64,000 nt of DNA from Candidatus Zhuqueibacterota bacterium (GCA_016928775.1 JAFGKD010000014.1:37849-101848), one strand, 5' to 3'. Counted from the stretch's first letter, positions 27,033 to 35,814 are shown. The notes: generated from the sequence alone by a model not told the origin. Translations and numbers: made by a program.

Positions 27033-28388
27033 ATGACTTTATACAAGTATGCGATAATTTTTTCATTGATTTCTTTTTGTCATGCAGCAGAATGGTTTGC
27101 ACCCAATGTTGAGAGATCAACCTTCGTTTTTTATATTGAAAATTATGCACATCCCGGGGATGTCATTTATTTCCCAGCGGATACGGCTGTATGGAATCAG
27201 CCTTACATGATCAAAAAGGGTGTCATCCTGATCGGCGCGGGAATGGATAGCACCTACATAAGAAGTAATTATAATTCTTTCGATCCCCTGATTCTCTTTA
27301 ATCCCTCAAATTATGAATTGAATGCGCCTTTCAGATTTTCAGGTTTTACCCTCGATTGTGGAGGCAAAAGCAGAGGTATCTATTTAGGGCATGATAATCT
27401 CTTTCATCCCTATAAAATCCAGACCAAAGTCAGGATAGATCATAACAGATTTAAAGGTGCCAAAGCCGGGGATATCTCCGCCCAGTATATTTGGCATTTT
27501 TCAATGTTTGGCGTTATTGATAATAATATTTTTGAGCCATGCTATTGGCCAATAAAAGCTGATCCCAATTCAGATTGTTCATGGTGGGAATACGTGACCT
27601 ACACGCCGGGTGCTGAAGATGATTGTATGTATATTGAAGATAATGTTTTTCAGGGCATCAGCGGTATGGTGTCCGATGGACAGTTTAGTGGCAGATATGT
27701 CTGCCGATATAATGATATTAGAATCACTTTTGATATGGAGCCGATGTTTGATATGCACGGGAATCAATCCGGCACTTTTGGTATGTGCTCGACTTTTGGC
27801 TGTGAAATATACGGTAATAATATAACCGGCAATTTTGATGTGAGGTTCGTGGATCAACGAGGCGGACAAGCATTTGTTTATTATAATAATAAAAATTCAA
27901 CCAACGATTATTATGAAATTCAGGTGAGGGAAGAATATGCGGATGCCGGAAATCCTCCCGCATGTGCTCCTGATGGGCAGCCGCAACATGTTTCGGATAG
28001 TTATTATTGGAACAATAGAATAAATAAACGGGGGGAGCTTTTTAGCGTGACGGAAGCGCAACATGTCGGAGATATTCCGCTGGTCAATCGTGATTTTTTT
28101 TATGATACGCGCGTGAATCATAAAGCTTTTAATGGCACATCGGGAGTTGGGTGTGGATGTATCGCAGATCGACCAGCGACATGCACGACTGGTGTTGGCT
28201 ATTGGGCGACAGAGCAATCGGTGACTGACTTGACGGGCAAAGTTGGCGCACATCCCGATTCAGTGATCAGCGGCATCTTTTACAAGGCAACAGCTCCAAA
28301 TACCTGGACCGAGTATTACAAGCCCCTGCCGTATCCACACCCCTTGAGAAAACCTGAACCACTGAAAAATCTTCACTTTATAAAATAA
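27033..28388 (+). CDS. Secreted right-handed beta-helix-like protein
   Basis: The start is ATG 27033, preceded by AAGGAGAG. The 451-residue product has a signal peptide (YKYAIIFSLISFCHAAEW). It then shows the N-terminal cap of a pectate-lyase-like beta-helix (HPGDVIYFPADTAVW, GVILIGAGMDSTYIRSN) and repeated short strands with Asn/Asp turns (IDHNRFKGAKAGD, VIDNNIFEPCYWP, CRYNDIRITFDME, EIYGNNITGNFDV). It may be a polysaccharide lyase, epimerase or binding protein for the polymer made by this locus. The C-terminus ends PLKNLHFIK, similar to the next gene. Confidence 0.75.
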   Translation: MTLYKYAIIFSLISFCHAAEWFAPNVERSTFVFYIENYAHPGDVIYFPADTAVWNQPYMIKKGVILIGAGMDSTYIRSNYNSFDPLILFNPSNYELNAPFRFSGFTLDCGGKSRGIYLGHDNLFHPYKIQTKVRIDHNRFKGAKAGDISAQYIWHFSMFGVIDNNIFEPCYWPIKADPNSDCSWWEYVTYTPGAEDDCMYIEDNVFQGISGMVSDGQFSGRYVCRYNDIRITFDMEPMFDMHGNQSGTFGMCSTFGCEIYGNNITGNFDVRFVDQRGGQAFVYYNNKNSTNDYYEIQVREEYADAGNPPACAPDGQPQHVSDSYYWNNRINKRGELFSVTEAQHVGDIPLVNRDFFYDTRVNHKAFNGTSGVGCGCIADRPATCTTGVGYWATEQSVTDLTGKVGAHPDSVISGIFYKATAPNTWTEYYKPLPYPHPLRKPEPLKNLHFIK

Positions 28389-28403
28389 TGGTGGTAACAC
28401 GGG

Positions 28404-30035
28404 ATGAATATTAAATTTTTTTTAATTATCGTTTTTTTTGTTCAAACTATTTACTTCTCGGGATATCCATTATCTGCCAAAACCTATTATGTTGATCAAG
28501 ATAATCCTGTCGCTGGTGATCGTAATTCAGGGACGATGTCGCAACCATGGAAAACCATAACAAAAGCAAATCATGCGCTAAATGCGGGTGATACGGTATT
28601 TATCCGGGGTAGCACGTATTATTCTTTTATCGAACCTGATCATTCCGGTCGTCCCTCTTCACCAATAATTTACCGCAACTATGGCGAGGAGCTGGTGACA
28701 ATTTCGAACGCGAAATGCGGTATTTTGCTGAATGGCCGATCGCATATTGTCGTGCATGGAATATATTTTTACAACCTGGATCAATTCCTTTGGCTGCAAA
28801 ACGGCGCTAATCATAACATAATTGAATATTGTATTTTTGATCAAGGGCGAAATGTTGCATGGAGCGGATCACGAATCTATCGAAATTCTGCTTATAATTG
28901 GATTCATCACTGTCAGTTTTCAAATTATGGATATTACCATTCTGATGATATTGGCTCCATTCTCGATATAGGCGATGAAGAATCTCGGACCGATGAATCA
29001 AATTACAACCTTCTTGAAGACAATGTATTTTTTCATGGCGGACATCATATTTTGGGTGTCTTTGGCATGTATAATGTCATTCGTGGTAATTATTTTCACA
29101 ATGAGCCATGGTCAATGGGCACAGCCGAATCGGATCGTGGTGCGATATTGTACGGAAATCGTAATGTTTATTGTTCCGGTTATCCGGATAATTCCGGTCG
29201 TAATCTGTTTGAGGAGAACCGTGTGGCCTATTCTTCTGATCCGCCTGACAATATTGGCGCTTCGGGAATGGCCCTTTGCACGAGCTATAACATTGTCCGC
29301 TTTAATCAGTTCTACTTCAATGATCGTGCGGGTCTAAGCATGACGGTGACGAGCAGCTACTATTCTGATGTTGTTTATAACAAGATCTATCACAATACTT
29401 TTTTTTATAATGGTATAAATACGCAAGATCCCGATGACCATATGAATTCCGGCATCGCTTTTGGCTTGTATAGCGGTCCTCTTATCATAAAGTCCAACAC
29501 GATTAAAAACAACTTGCTGTTCAAACATCGTGTGCCATTCGGCTCCTATAAAGTAGACCTTGCTGAACAAAGCTTTGCAAATAATTGGGATGGTGATCTG
29601 GATGGGAATCCAAAATTTGTCAACGCTGATATTGTTTTAGGAGATCCACTGGACGCCAATTATCCTGATCTTCATCTTCAAGCTGACAGTCCGTGCCGGG
29701 ATGCCGGTCGCTATTTGACAACGATCATCTCGGTACCTGGCTCCAGCACCTCCTTGCAGGTGGATGATGCCGGCTATTTTATGGATGGCTGGGGTATTGT
29801 GCGGGGAGATAATATCCAGCTTTTTGGCAGCGAGCAGAGAGCCGTTATTACTCATGTTGATTATCAGTCAAATATGATAACCCTCGATCGGCTGGTCACC
29901 TGGACGAAAAATCAGGGCGTTTGTCTTGCTTATCATGGAGCAGCGCCGGATATCGGCGCTTGTGAAGTTGGCCAGGAAGCAAATCCGCTGCCACCGGTCA
30001 ACCTGAGGTTTCTCAAAAGTCCTCCCCATAAATGA
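28404..30035 (+). CDS. Secreted right-handed beta-helix protein (DUF1565-like)
   Basis: A 543-residue secreted protein. A signal peptide (FFLIIVFFVQTIYFSGYPLSA) is followed by TYYVDQDNPVAGDRNSGT and PWKTITKANHALNAGDTVFI, the usual opening of DUF1565/beta-helix proteins. Many NxxxxxN-type coil repeats follow (HNIIEYCIFDQG, YNLLEDNVFFHGG, YNVIRGNYFHNE, YNIVRFNQFYFND). The chain ends with a beta-helix closing motif (PDIGACEVG) and PPVNLRFLK, which resembles the first strand of an FN3 domain that is otherwise missing. It is likely a carbohydrate-active or polymer-binding protein; no catalytic residues can be assigned. Confidence 0.82.
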   Translation: MNIKFFLIIVFFVQTIYFSGYPLSAKTYYVDQDNPVAGDRNSGTMSQPWKTITKANHALNAGDTVFIRGSTYYSFIEPDHSGRPSSPIIYRNYGEELVTISNAKCGILLNGRSHIVVHGIYFYNLDQFLWLQNGANHNIIEYCIFDQGRNVAWSGSRIYRNSAYNWIHHCQFSNYGYYHSDDIGSILDIGDEESRTDESNYNLLEDNVFFHGGHHILGVFGMYNVIRGNYFHNEPWSMGTAESDRGAILYGNRNVYCSGYPDNSGRNLFEENRVAYSSDPPDNIGASGMALCTSYNIVRFNQFYFNDRAGLSMTVTSSYYSDVVYNKIYHNTFFYNGINTQDPDDHMNSGIAFGLYSGPLIIKSNTIKNNLLFKHRVPFGSYKVDLAEQSFANNWDGDLDGNPKFVNADIVLGDPLDANYPDLHLQADSPCRDAGRYLTTIISVPGSSTSLQVDDAGYFMDGWGIVRGDNIQLFGSEQRAVITHVDYQSNMITLDRLVTWTKNQGVCLAYHGAAPDIGACEVGQEANPLPPVNLRFLKSPPHK

Positions 30036-30072
30036 CCTCCATTAAAAGATACTTTCTCGTCGGAGGTCATTT
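30030..30072. terminator. Hairpin between convergent genes, probable bidirectional terminator
   Basis: AAATGACCTCC at 30030-30040 pairs perfectly with GGAGGTCATTT at 30062-30072 (11 bp, 21-base loop). It covers the stop of the plus-strand beta-helix gene and lies just past the stop of the minus-strand gene at 30077. No long T-run follows, so efficiency is uncertain. Confidence 0.6.
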
Positions 30073-30076
30073 GGCC

Positions 30077-30985
30077 TTATTTAACCAGCATCATCTTGCG
30101 CCATGCACTAAACGAATCGGTTGTGATTTTATAATAATATTGTCCAGAGCTGACTTCTTTTCCGAGGACATCCGTTGCGTTCCAGGTGACGGTGTATTTC
30201 CCCTTTATTTGAAATTGATCGACCAGGCAAATAATTTCGTGCCCCATCTCATCGTAAATATTGAGCACAACGTGGCCATTCATTGGCAAATTGTAAGCTA
30301 TTTCCGTTGATCGGTTAAATGGATTGGGATAATTCTGAAAAAGATGCACTTCAGCCGGCAGGACAAGAGTGATCTTTATCGTGTCGGAAAATTTGTATGA
30401 TCCGTCAAAGTCAATTTGTTTTAAACGATAAAAATATGTGCCGGCCGGTACGTTTTTATCCACAAAACGATAATTTTGTGAATCTGTCGCTGTCCCGTTG
30501 CCTTTGACAAAACCAATCGTTTCAAATTGGCCCGGCGCTCCATCGCAAAGACGTTGTACTTGAAAGCCATAGTTGTTGCTCTCCGCTGCTGTTGACCAAT
30601 TCAGGACAATATTTTTTGAATTGTCAACTTGTGCGTAAAATGAATAGAGTTCTACCGGAACGGGTGATTGAAGTGTCGTGTCAATTTTATTCGAAAAACC
30701 GCTCTCCAAGCCAAACTTGTCAACAGAAGTTGCGACGTAGTAATAATGTACATCCCACTGCATTTTTTCATCCATGTAGGTGTTCACAGGATGATTCACA
30801 GTGGCTAATAATAAAAAACTGGAATCTTTGTGGATTGCCCGATAAATGTTATAGCTGGAAATGGTGGGATCTGTACTCCGATCCCACCCCAGGATCGCAT
30901 GCTGGGCATAGAGGCTTTGCATGCAAAAAAGTGACGTTGCGAGTCCTATGATTTTATATTTTTTTATTTTCAAATGAAATTTCAT
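30077..30985 (-). CDS. Secreted FN3-domain protein with C-terminal sorting (FlgD-like/type IX) tail
   Basis: A 302-residue exported protein. A signal peptide (IIGLATSLFCMQSLYAQ) precedes an FN3-like domain (ILGWDRSTDPTISSYNIYRA, YYYVATSVDKFGLESGFSN). Then comes a second beta domain (YSFYAQVDNSKNIVLNWSTA, YFYRLKQIDFDGSYKFSDTI). The C-terminal domain begins FQNYPNPFNRSTEIAYNLP and ends WRKMMLVK, the classic secretion/anchoring tail of FCB-group bacteria. It is transcribed away from the TonB-dependent receptor, with 95 bases between the starts. Function beyond surface or secreted location is unknown. Confidence 0.88.
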   Translation of the reverse strand: MKFHLKIKKYKIIGLATSLFCMQSLYAQHAILGWDRSTDPTISSYNIYRAIHKDSSFLLLATVNHPVNTYMDEKMQWDVHYYYVATSVDKFGLESGFSNKIDTTLQSPVPVELYSFYAQVDNSKNIVLNWSTAAESNNYGFQVQRLCDGAPGQFETIGFVKGNGTATDSQNYRFVDKNVPAGTYFYRLKQIDFDGSYKFSDTIKITLVLPAEVHLFQNYPNPFNRSTEIAYNLPMNGHVVLNIYDEMGHEIICLVDQFQIKGKYTVTWNATDVLGKEVSSGQYYYKITTDSFSAWRKMMLVK

Positions 30986-30987
30986 TT
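30972..30987. promoter_or_regulatory. 16-bp perfect palindrome over a start codon in a divergent gene pair
   Basis: AAATGAAATTTCATTT is a perfect palindrome overlapping the ATG of the minus-strand gene (30985) and about 95 bases from the GTG of the receptor gene. Position and symmetry suit an operator, but AT-rich palindromes of this size can occur by chance. Confidence 0.3.
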
Positions 30988-31080
30988 CATACGGTTAGGA
31001 CAAGTTACATCAGAACGCGATATGAGGGAAATCAAAAAGAAAAACAAATATCTGGAACAAAAAATTTCAATCATGATTTT

Positions 31081-33360
31081 GTGAAAAATTGGTTGGCTAA
31101 AATACGCACTATCCTCATTCATGCACTTTTTGTGAGTGTCTCAACGGCGCCTTGTTTCACTCAGCCTTATTCTGGTGCAATCGGCGGCAAAATTACTGAC
31201 CATAATGGAGATGGTTTGTCGCATGTAAATATTGTCATTTTAGGGACTGCATCCGGTGCGGCTTCGGATACAAACGGGTACTTTCGGGTTGATCATCTCA
31301 TGCCTGGAACATTCTCACTTAAAATTATGTGCATGGGCTACCAAACAAAGATTATAAATAATATTCGGGTTGAGGCGGGCCAGACGTGCTATTTAAATAT
31401 CAAATTAGCGACGCATGTGCTTCCCATGCGGGAAATTTTGATCACACCTGGCCATTTTTCTATTGCACAACAACAGTCGGTGAAGCAACAAGCGATCGAA
31501 AAAGAAAGAATAACTGCCATACCAGCGACTCTTGATGATATATATCGTGTCCTGCATATCATGCCCGGGGTGAGTTTTTCCGATGATTATAGCGCGCATT
31601 TCCATGTCAGAGGTGGAAAGCAGAATGAAAACCTGATTCTTCTCGATGGCATGGAAATTTACGATCCCTATCATTTGAAGAACATCGGCGGCGCTGTGGG
31701 TGTCATGAACATGGACCTCATTGATAATATGTCGCTGATGACCGGTGGATTCCCTGCACAATATGGCGACAGATTATCGTCGGTCGTTGCCATTGAAAAT
31801 CGTCCAGGTAGTTCCGAACGACTGCGGGGCAGTATCGTAGCTGGCGGAACAGGCTTTTCATCCGTGATTGAAGGACCGATTCCCTTTGGCAGTTGCATTC
31901 TGTCATTTCGCAAAAGTTTCCTCAAAGAGGCTGCTGAAATATTGAATCCAACTGACTATGTTTTTTCGCCCTCATTTTACGATGTGCAAGGTAAGCTTGC
32001 TATTGCCGCCAATACAAATAATCAGATAATCTTAAACGTGCTCTATTCAAAAGATAAATCCTATTTGGAAAAATGGCGTCAGGATTCCGAGTTGTATGCA
32101 GATTATGGCAATGCTTATCAGGCGCTCGTCTGGAAAAGTACACTGTCGTCGAAAATATTTTCTGAATTCATCTTGTCGCGCGGAGAGAATTTTTGGGATA
32201 ACCGAGTTGGTCGCACAAAGGAAGAAAAGTTAAATTTGACCGAAAATGTTATCACCTGGAATGTGAATGTTCATCCTAAACAACCTCATGCGCTGGGATG
32301 TGGGATCACTTTTAAGCATATTTATTACAACTATAAAATAAATGCTGAAAAGCTATCGCAGGAGCAGCAGGAACTGGACGAGGTTGTCCAATCCTACATT
32401 GGCAGACAAACAATCTCACCCCGAACTTTCAAGTTAGGATTTTATGTACAAGATGAGTTTCAGTTCTTCAAGCCACTGTATATGAATATTGGCTTACGCT
32501 ACGACTATTTCGAATACAATAATGATCAACAAGTGAGTCCGCGCGTTGGTATCTCCTGTCATTTCAAGAATAAAACCATTCTTCGAGCGGCGTGGGGCAA
32601 TTATTATCAGTCCCCGCTCTATACCGAGCTCACCCACATAAAAGGCGCCGAATATAATCCAAAAGCCGCGAGATCAATCCATTACATTCTTGGCCTCGAA
32701 CAGTTTATCACCGAAAACGTGAGCTGGCGTATTGAAGCCTATTTAAAAACGCTGGATCACATGATTGGTCATTATTTTGAAATGGACGACGACTCAGGGC
32801 ACGCGCAATTAAAGTATGGTAATCCTTTTTCCGGCCAGTGTCGCGGAATTGAATTTTTTATCAACGGCAAGCTGTCAAATAATTTTTCTATTTGGGCGAC
32901 CTATGCGTACTCCAAAAGCACTATCGAAACTTATTTTATCAATTGGGAAAAAATGCTCCTGGAGAAGCAGACTGTTCCCCGATTTACCGATCAGCCGCAC
33001 AATCTGTCTCTTTTTTTCACGTATCAGATAAAATCCTGGGAGCTCAATATAAAGTGGCGATACCTCAGCGGAATGCCATATACCCCTATGGTTCCCGATG
33101 ACAATTCAGCAACGCCTGCCTGGCGTGGCGGAGACTATTATTCAGCCCGTTACCCGGCTTATCATCGTTTGGATGTCAGAATAGGCAAAAATTTTTCATT
33201 TAAATACTATCAATTGGCGGCGTTCCTGGAGATCAAAAATCTATATAATCGCAAGAACGTTTTGTTGTATGACTATCGAATTGAAAATGGAGCCCCAGTC
33301 CGGCAGGCGTTTTACACCATTCCTTTTTTGCCGACAATAGAGTGCAGGATTTCATTTTGA
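31081..33360 (+). CDS. TonB-dependent outer-membrane receptor with carboxypeptidase-regulatory-like domain
   Basis: A 759-residue outer-membrane receptor. A signal peptide comes first, then a CarboxypepD-regulatory-like beta domain (GAIGGKITDHNGDGLSHVNI, SDTNGYFRVDHLMPGTFSLK). The plug has FHVRGGKQNENLILLDGMEI and PYHLKNIGG (about 173-205). The transmembrane barrel ends ECRISF with the terminal Phe expected for Bam recognition. SGMPYTPM and RYPAYHRLDVRIGKNF near the end are typical of this SusC-like/TBDR group. The substrate is unknown, though a location next to a polysaccharide locus hints at oligosaccharide uptake. Start GTG 31081; no in-frame ATG lies upstream. Confidence 0.9.
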   Translation: MKNWLAKIRTILIHALFVSVSTAPCFTQPYSGAIGGKITDHNGDGLSHVNIVILGTASGAASDTNGYFRVDHLMPGTFSLKIMCMGYQTKIINNIRVEAGQTCYLNIKLATHVLPMREILITPGHFSIAQQQSVKQQAIEKERITAIPATLDDIYRVLHIMPGVSFSDDYSAHFHVRGGKQNENLILLDGMEIYDPYHLKNIGGAVGVMNMDLIDNMSLMTGGFPAQYGDRLSSVVAIENRPGSSERLRGSIVAGGTGFSSVIEGPIPFGSCILSFRKSFLKEAAEILNPTDYVFSPSFYDVQGKLAIAANTNNQIILNVLYSKDKSYLEKWRQDSELYADYGNAYQALVWKSTLSSKIFSEFILSRGENFWDNRVGRTKEEKLNLTENVITWNVNVHPKQPHALGCGITFKHIYYNYKINAEKLSQEQQELDEVVQSYIGRQTISPRTFKLGFYVQDEFQFFKPLYMNIGLRYDYFEYNNDQQVSPRVGISCHFKNKTILRAAWGNYYQSPLYTELTHIKGAEYNPKAARSIHYILGLEQFITENVSWRIEAYLKTLDHMIGHYFEMDDDSGHAQLKYGNPFSGQCRGIEFFINGKLSNNFSIWATYAYSKSTIETYFINWEKMLLEKQTVPRFTDQPHNLSLFFTYQIKSWELNIKWRYLSGMPYTPMVPDDNSATPAWRGGDYYSARYPAYHRLDVRIGKNFSFKYYQLAAFLEIKNLYNRKNVLLYDYRIENGAPVRQAFYTIPFLPTIECRISF

Positions 33361-33547
33361 TTTAAACCTCCTCTTAATCCTCTTATTCCCAGCCGTTTCC
33401 CCCCCCAATTTTTTATTCTCCTTTCGATCCACGTTTAAATTCTCCAACACGTTTTATAAATTAAAGTTGTGCTGCGAAAGGAATAATAGTCTTTAAAAGA
33501 TAAAAATGTCAAAAAAACAAGTGCTGCCCAAATAATCAGACTTGTAT

Positions 33548-34042
33548 TCATACCAGCTCCAACACTCTCGCAATCTTAAGCGGATCAATCCGATAGGGCG
33601 ATTCAAAGCCCTCAAAAAAATGGTGATCGCGGATAAGATGTACCGCTAATCCCGAGCCGCGCATGGCATCGCCCGTGCGTTTGTTGATAATCGACCAGTC
33701 CAGCGAGCCAAATTGTACGCCGCCGCCGGTAGTGCATTGGTGCGAATGAATATCCGACGACCATGGGCACATCTGAAAACCGGGGTAAACCTGTACAACA
33801 ACTTTTAAATTCCCAATCTCAGCAGCGTGACTGCGAGCCTTTTCAGCAGCCGTTAAGAGCTGTTCTAATTTTTCAGCTATCTTCTCATAGGTGAGACCAA
33901 GCTCCGCCATGGTTTGTGCATCGTGCGCCAACACCTCATCGAGATGTTCATGCGGGCCGAGAAAGCCTGCTTGAGATAAAACTCCCGGTCGCATAAGCGC
34001 CTCCAATTCCGATGTGCTTTTGGATGCGGAATCAGAATCCAT
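33548..34042 (-). CDS. Unrecognised small protein, third gene of the DUF6345 operon
   Basis: A 164-residue protein (166 if ATG 34048 is used). GGAGG at 34049-34053 is adjacent to the first ATG but 6 bases from the second, so 34042 is the better start. The N-terminal third looks helical (LGLTYEKIAEKLEQLLTAAE). The C-terminal half contains FQMCPWSSDIHSHQCTTGGG, then FGSLDWSIINKRTGD and SGLAVHLIRDHHFFEGFESP. The His/Cys-rich patch could bind metal or form an active site. There is no signal peptide and I do not recognise the family. It probably functions with the two genes upstream. Confidence 0.7.
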   Translation of the reverse strand: MDSDSASKSTSELEALMRPGVLSQAGFLGPHEHLDEVLAHDAQTMAELGLTYEKIAEKLEQLLTAAEKARSHAAEIGNLKVVVQVYPGFQMCPWSSDIHSHQCTTGGGVQFGSLDWSIINKRTGDAMRGSGLAVHLIRDHHFFEGFESPYRIDPLKIARVLELV

Positions 34043-34055
34043 ATCCATCCTCCAG

Positions 34056-34092
34056 TCCAGCGAACGGCCATGTGCACGAACCGTTCGCTGGA
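34056..34092 (-). promoter_or_regulatory. Perfect 12-bp hairpin directly upstream of a ribosome-binding site
   Basis: TCCAGCGAACGG (34056-34067) pairs exactly with CCGTTCGCTGGA (34081-34092), with a 13-base loop. On the transcribed minus strand it ends two bases before the GGAGG of the gene at 34042. In that direction no T-run follows it, so it looks more like an intercistronic stabilising or translational control structure than a terminator. Confidence 0.55.
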
Positions 34093-34149
34093 TTTTAGCT
34101 GTGCACTATTTCACATATTCAATGTCGTCGTTCTTGCGTAACACCAGCG

Positions 34150-35025
34150 TTATTCTTCGCGTGGCGGTTCTTCCGGCACCACTTTAAGCCGAGGCATAAT
34201 GCTACCAACAGGTCGTTGTGCCGCCGGTACAACATGCACCGATTTCATCACGATGCGCTCGTCTGCGCTCATAAGCGTGATGGGCATGATAAAAGTCGGC
34301 TGCAAATAGCGCTGTGATTCACTGCGCCCGGCTTCGAAATAGCCAAAACGTGTTTCCTTGACATCAATACGTTTGACGTCAGCTCTTCGCCAATAACCAG
34401 CTAAATTTAATTCAGCATATCTTGTGGGTCTGAGCTGGTTGGACGGCACTTTTCTGTACACAACCGACAGGTCTCGCCAAATTCGATCGCAGCCAGTCAC
34501 GTCGCCTTGAGAATCAATGTAAACAATCACCTTGCCGCCGGGGCCTTCAACGGGAGTTTTGTCCAATGTACGTTGAAAAATCACGCCGGTATCAATAATT
34601 CTTTCTTCGGCCTTGTTCGAGTCGCGCTCCTGAACACCAACATGCAAATGTGTTACTTTGAAGAGCTTGCACTCGGCCATGGGTACCAGTTGCGTCTTTT
34701 TAATAAACTTTTCGGCGATCTCGACAGCATCATCATCCGACATTGTGACATGCGATGTGCCGTCATCCATCTGCCAACGGGTGCTATCGTAAAAGCGTAA
34801 TGCTCCTGATTTTTGATAGAGCGTTACGACATACGGGCCTTCAGTGTAACTCAATTCTTTGGGATTTTTCAATACCTCAGCGGTTTTGATGTTTCCGGTT
34901 AAATTGAGACGCTTGGCCTCTTCGACAATCGATTTTTCATTGATTTTGGGAATCTGAAGGCGATAGATATTGGTGTCCAATCGCGGTTGAGTCGTCATTC
35001 GCTTAAGATATTTTATTTCAGGCAT
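34150..35025 (-). CDS. PepSY/prodomain-like partner of the DUF6345 protein
   Basis: A 291-residue protein with no signal peptide. The start ATG follows a strong AGGAGG. The middle has alternating helix/strand units reminiscent of PepSY-type prodomains (DDDAVEIAEKFIKKTQLVP, ECKLFKVTHLHVG, RIIDTGVIFQRTLDKTPVEG and GGKVIVYIDSQGDVTGCDRI). The C-terminus is a proline-rich strand region ending VVPEEPPREE. In other bacteria such regions can precede a DUF6345 domain in one chain; here they would be separate genes. That comparison is from memory and should be tested. A role as chaperone, inhibitor or substrate-recognition partner is inferred. Confidence 0.7.
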   Translation of the reverse strand: MPEIKYLKRMTTQPRLDTNIYRLQIPKINEKSIVEEAKRLNLTGNIKTAEVLKNPKELSYTEGPYVVTLYQKSGALRFYDSTRWQMDDGTSHVTMSDDDAVEIAEKFIKKTQLVPMAECKLFKVTHLHVGVQERDSNKAEERIIDTGVIFQRTLDKTPVEGPGGKVIVYIDSQGDVTGCDRIWRDLSVVYRKVPSNQLRPTRYAELNLAGYWRRADVKRIDVKETRFGYFEAGRSESQRYLQPTFIMPITLMSADERIVMKSVHVVPAAQRPVGSIMPRLKVVPEEPPREE

Positions 35026-35094
35026 TGTAACCTCCTATTATCTCGAATTAAATAGTGTCACGGTTTTGTGTCGTTTTACAAGCCAGGTCGGCTA

Positions 35095-35814
35095 TTATCG
35101 GCGATACTTCCATGCCAGCCAGCGGGAAGATGTGACGTCCCAATCGCGATAATTGACCGTTTCATTGTCGCGGCGATTTTTCGCTTCGCTTTGGGTCGCG
35201 CCATAGGCCATGGCAATGGCGTCATCATCGGCCCAGTAGGAATACGCGGCGTCGAGCCAGGCATTCGACAGCTTGTTGCCCTTGGCTGCATCTTCGCCAA
35301 AATCTGCACCGACGTTGCGCGTCCACCAGCCATCCGTGCCGTTGCCGATAAAGCCAAAGATCATGTGCACACCATAAGCTGGCGGGAACCAAACTGCGCA
35401 GATGTGAGAGCTGTTGACATTCAACACGCACTGGCAACAATCCAGCACGAACCATTTGAGCATTTTTACGCCCAATTTCCACTCACTGGACGAGCCGAGA
35501 CACTTGTCTTTCTTTACTGCAAAGGCGATGTGCATGGTATTGCCCCAATTTCCACCGTGATCGGAGTAAAAACAGAAATGGACATTATCGAGATAATTGA
35601 GTGAATTGCCCCCGTAATCAGGATGCCGAAAGTCACGCTCCCATGCATTGTCATTACCAAAACAAAACACCTTGGTATGCCCTTTGTTCTTCATTTTGTT
35701 GCAAAAGTCTTTTGCATGATCGTCGCGGTAGGACAGATTATTTTGTTTGCAGGCGTCGTTATGGAATTTGTTGATCCATTCCGCACCAACGCGGCATTTG
35801 AGAACTGTACCCAT
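35095..35814 (-). CDS. DUF6345-like protein with caspase-type (clan CD) His/Cys motifs
   Basis: A 239-residue protein, first gene of a minus-strand operon, with a strong AGGAGG before its ATG. The order of elements fits a caspase-hemoglobinase fold: a strand ending HFCFYSDHGGNWGN (H86-G87), then WFVLDCCQCVLN with D125 and a cysteine at 127 in the position of the catalytic Cys, preceded by hydrophobic beta residues in both cases. WERDFRHPDYGGNSLNYLDN and HMIFGFIGNGTDGWW match the DUF6345 family as I know it. No signal peptide is present despite many cysteines, so it is probably cytoplasmic. Proteolytic activity is inferred and not demonstrated. Confidence 0.75.
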   Translation of the reverse strand: MGTVLKCRVGAEWINKFHNDACKQNNLSYRDDHAKDFCNKMKNKGHTKVFCFGNDNAWERDFRHPDYGGNSLNYLDNVHFCFYSDHGGNWGNTMHIAFAVKKDKCLGSSSEWKLGVKMLKWFVLDCCQCVLNVNSSHICAVWFPPAYGVHMIFGFIGNGTDGWWTRNVGADFGEDAAKGNKLSNAWLDAAYSYWADDDAIAMAYGATQSEAKNRRDNETVNYRDWDVTSSRWLAWKYRR

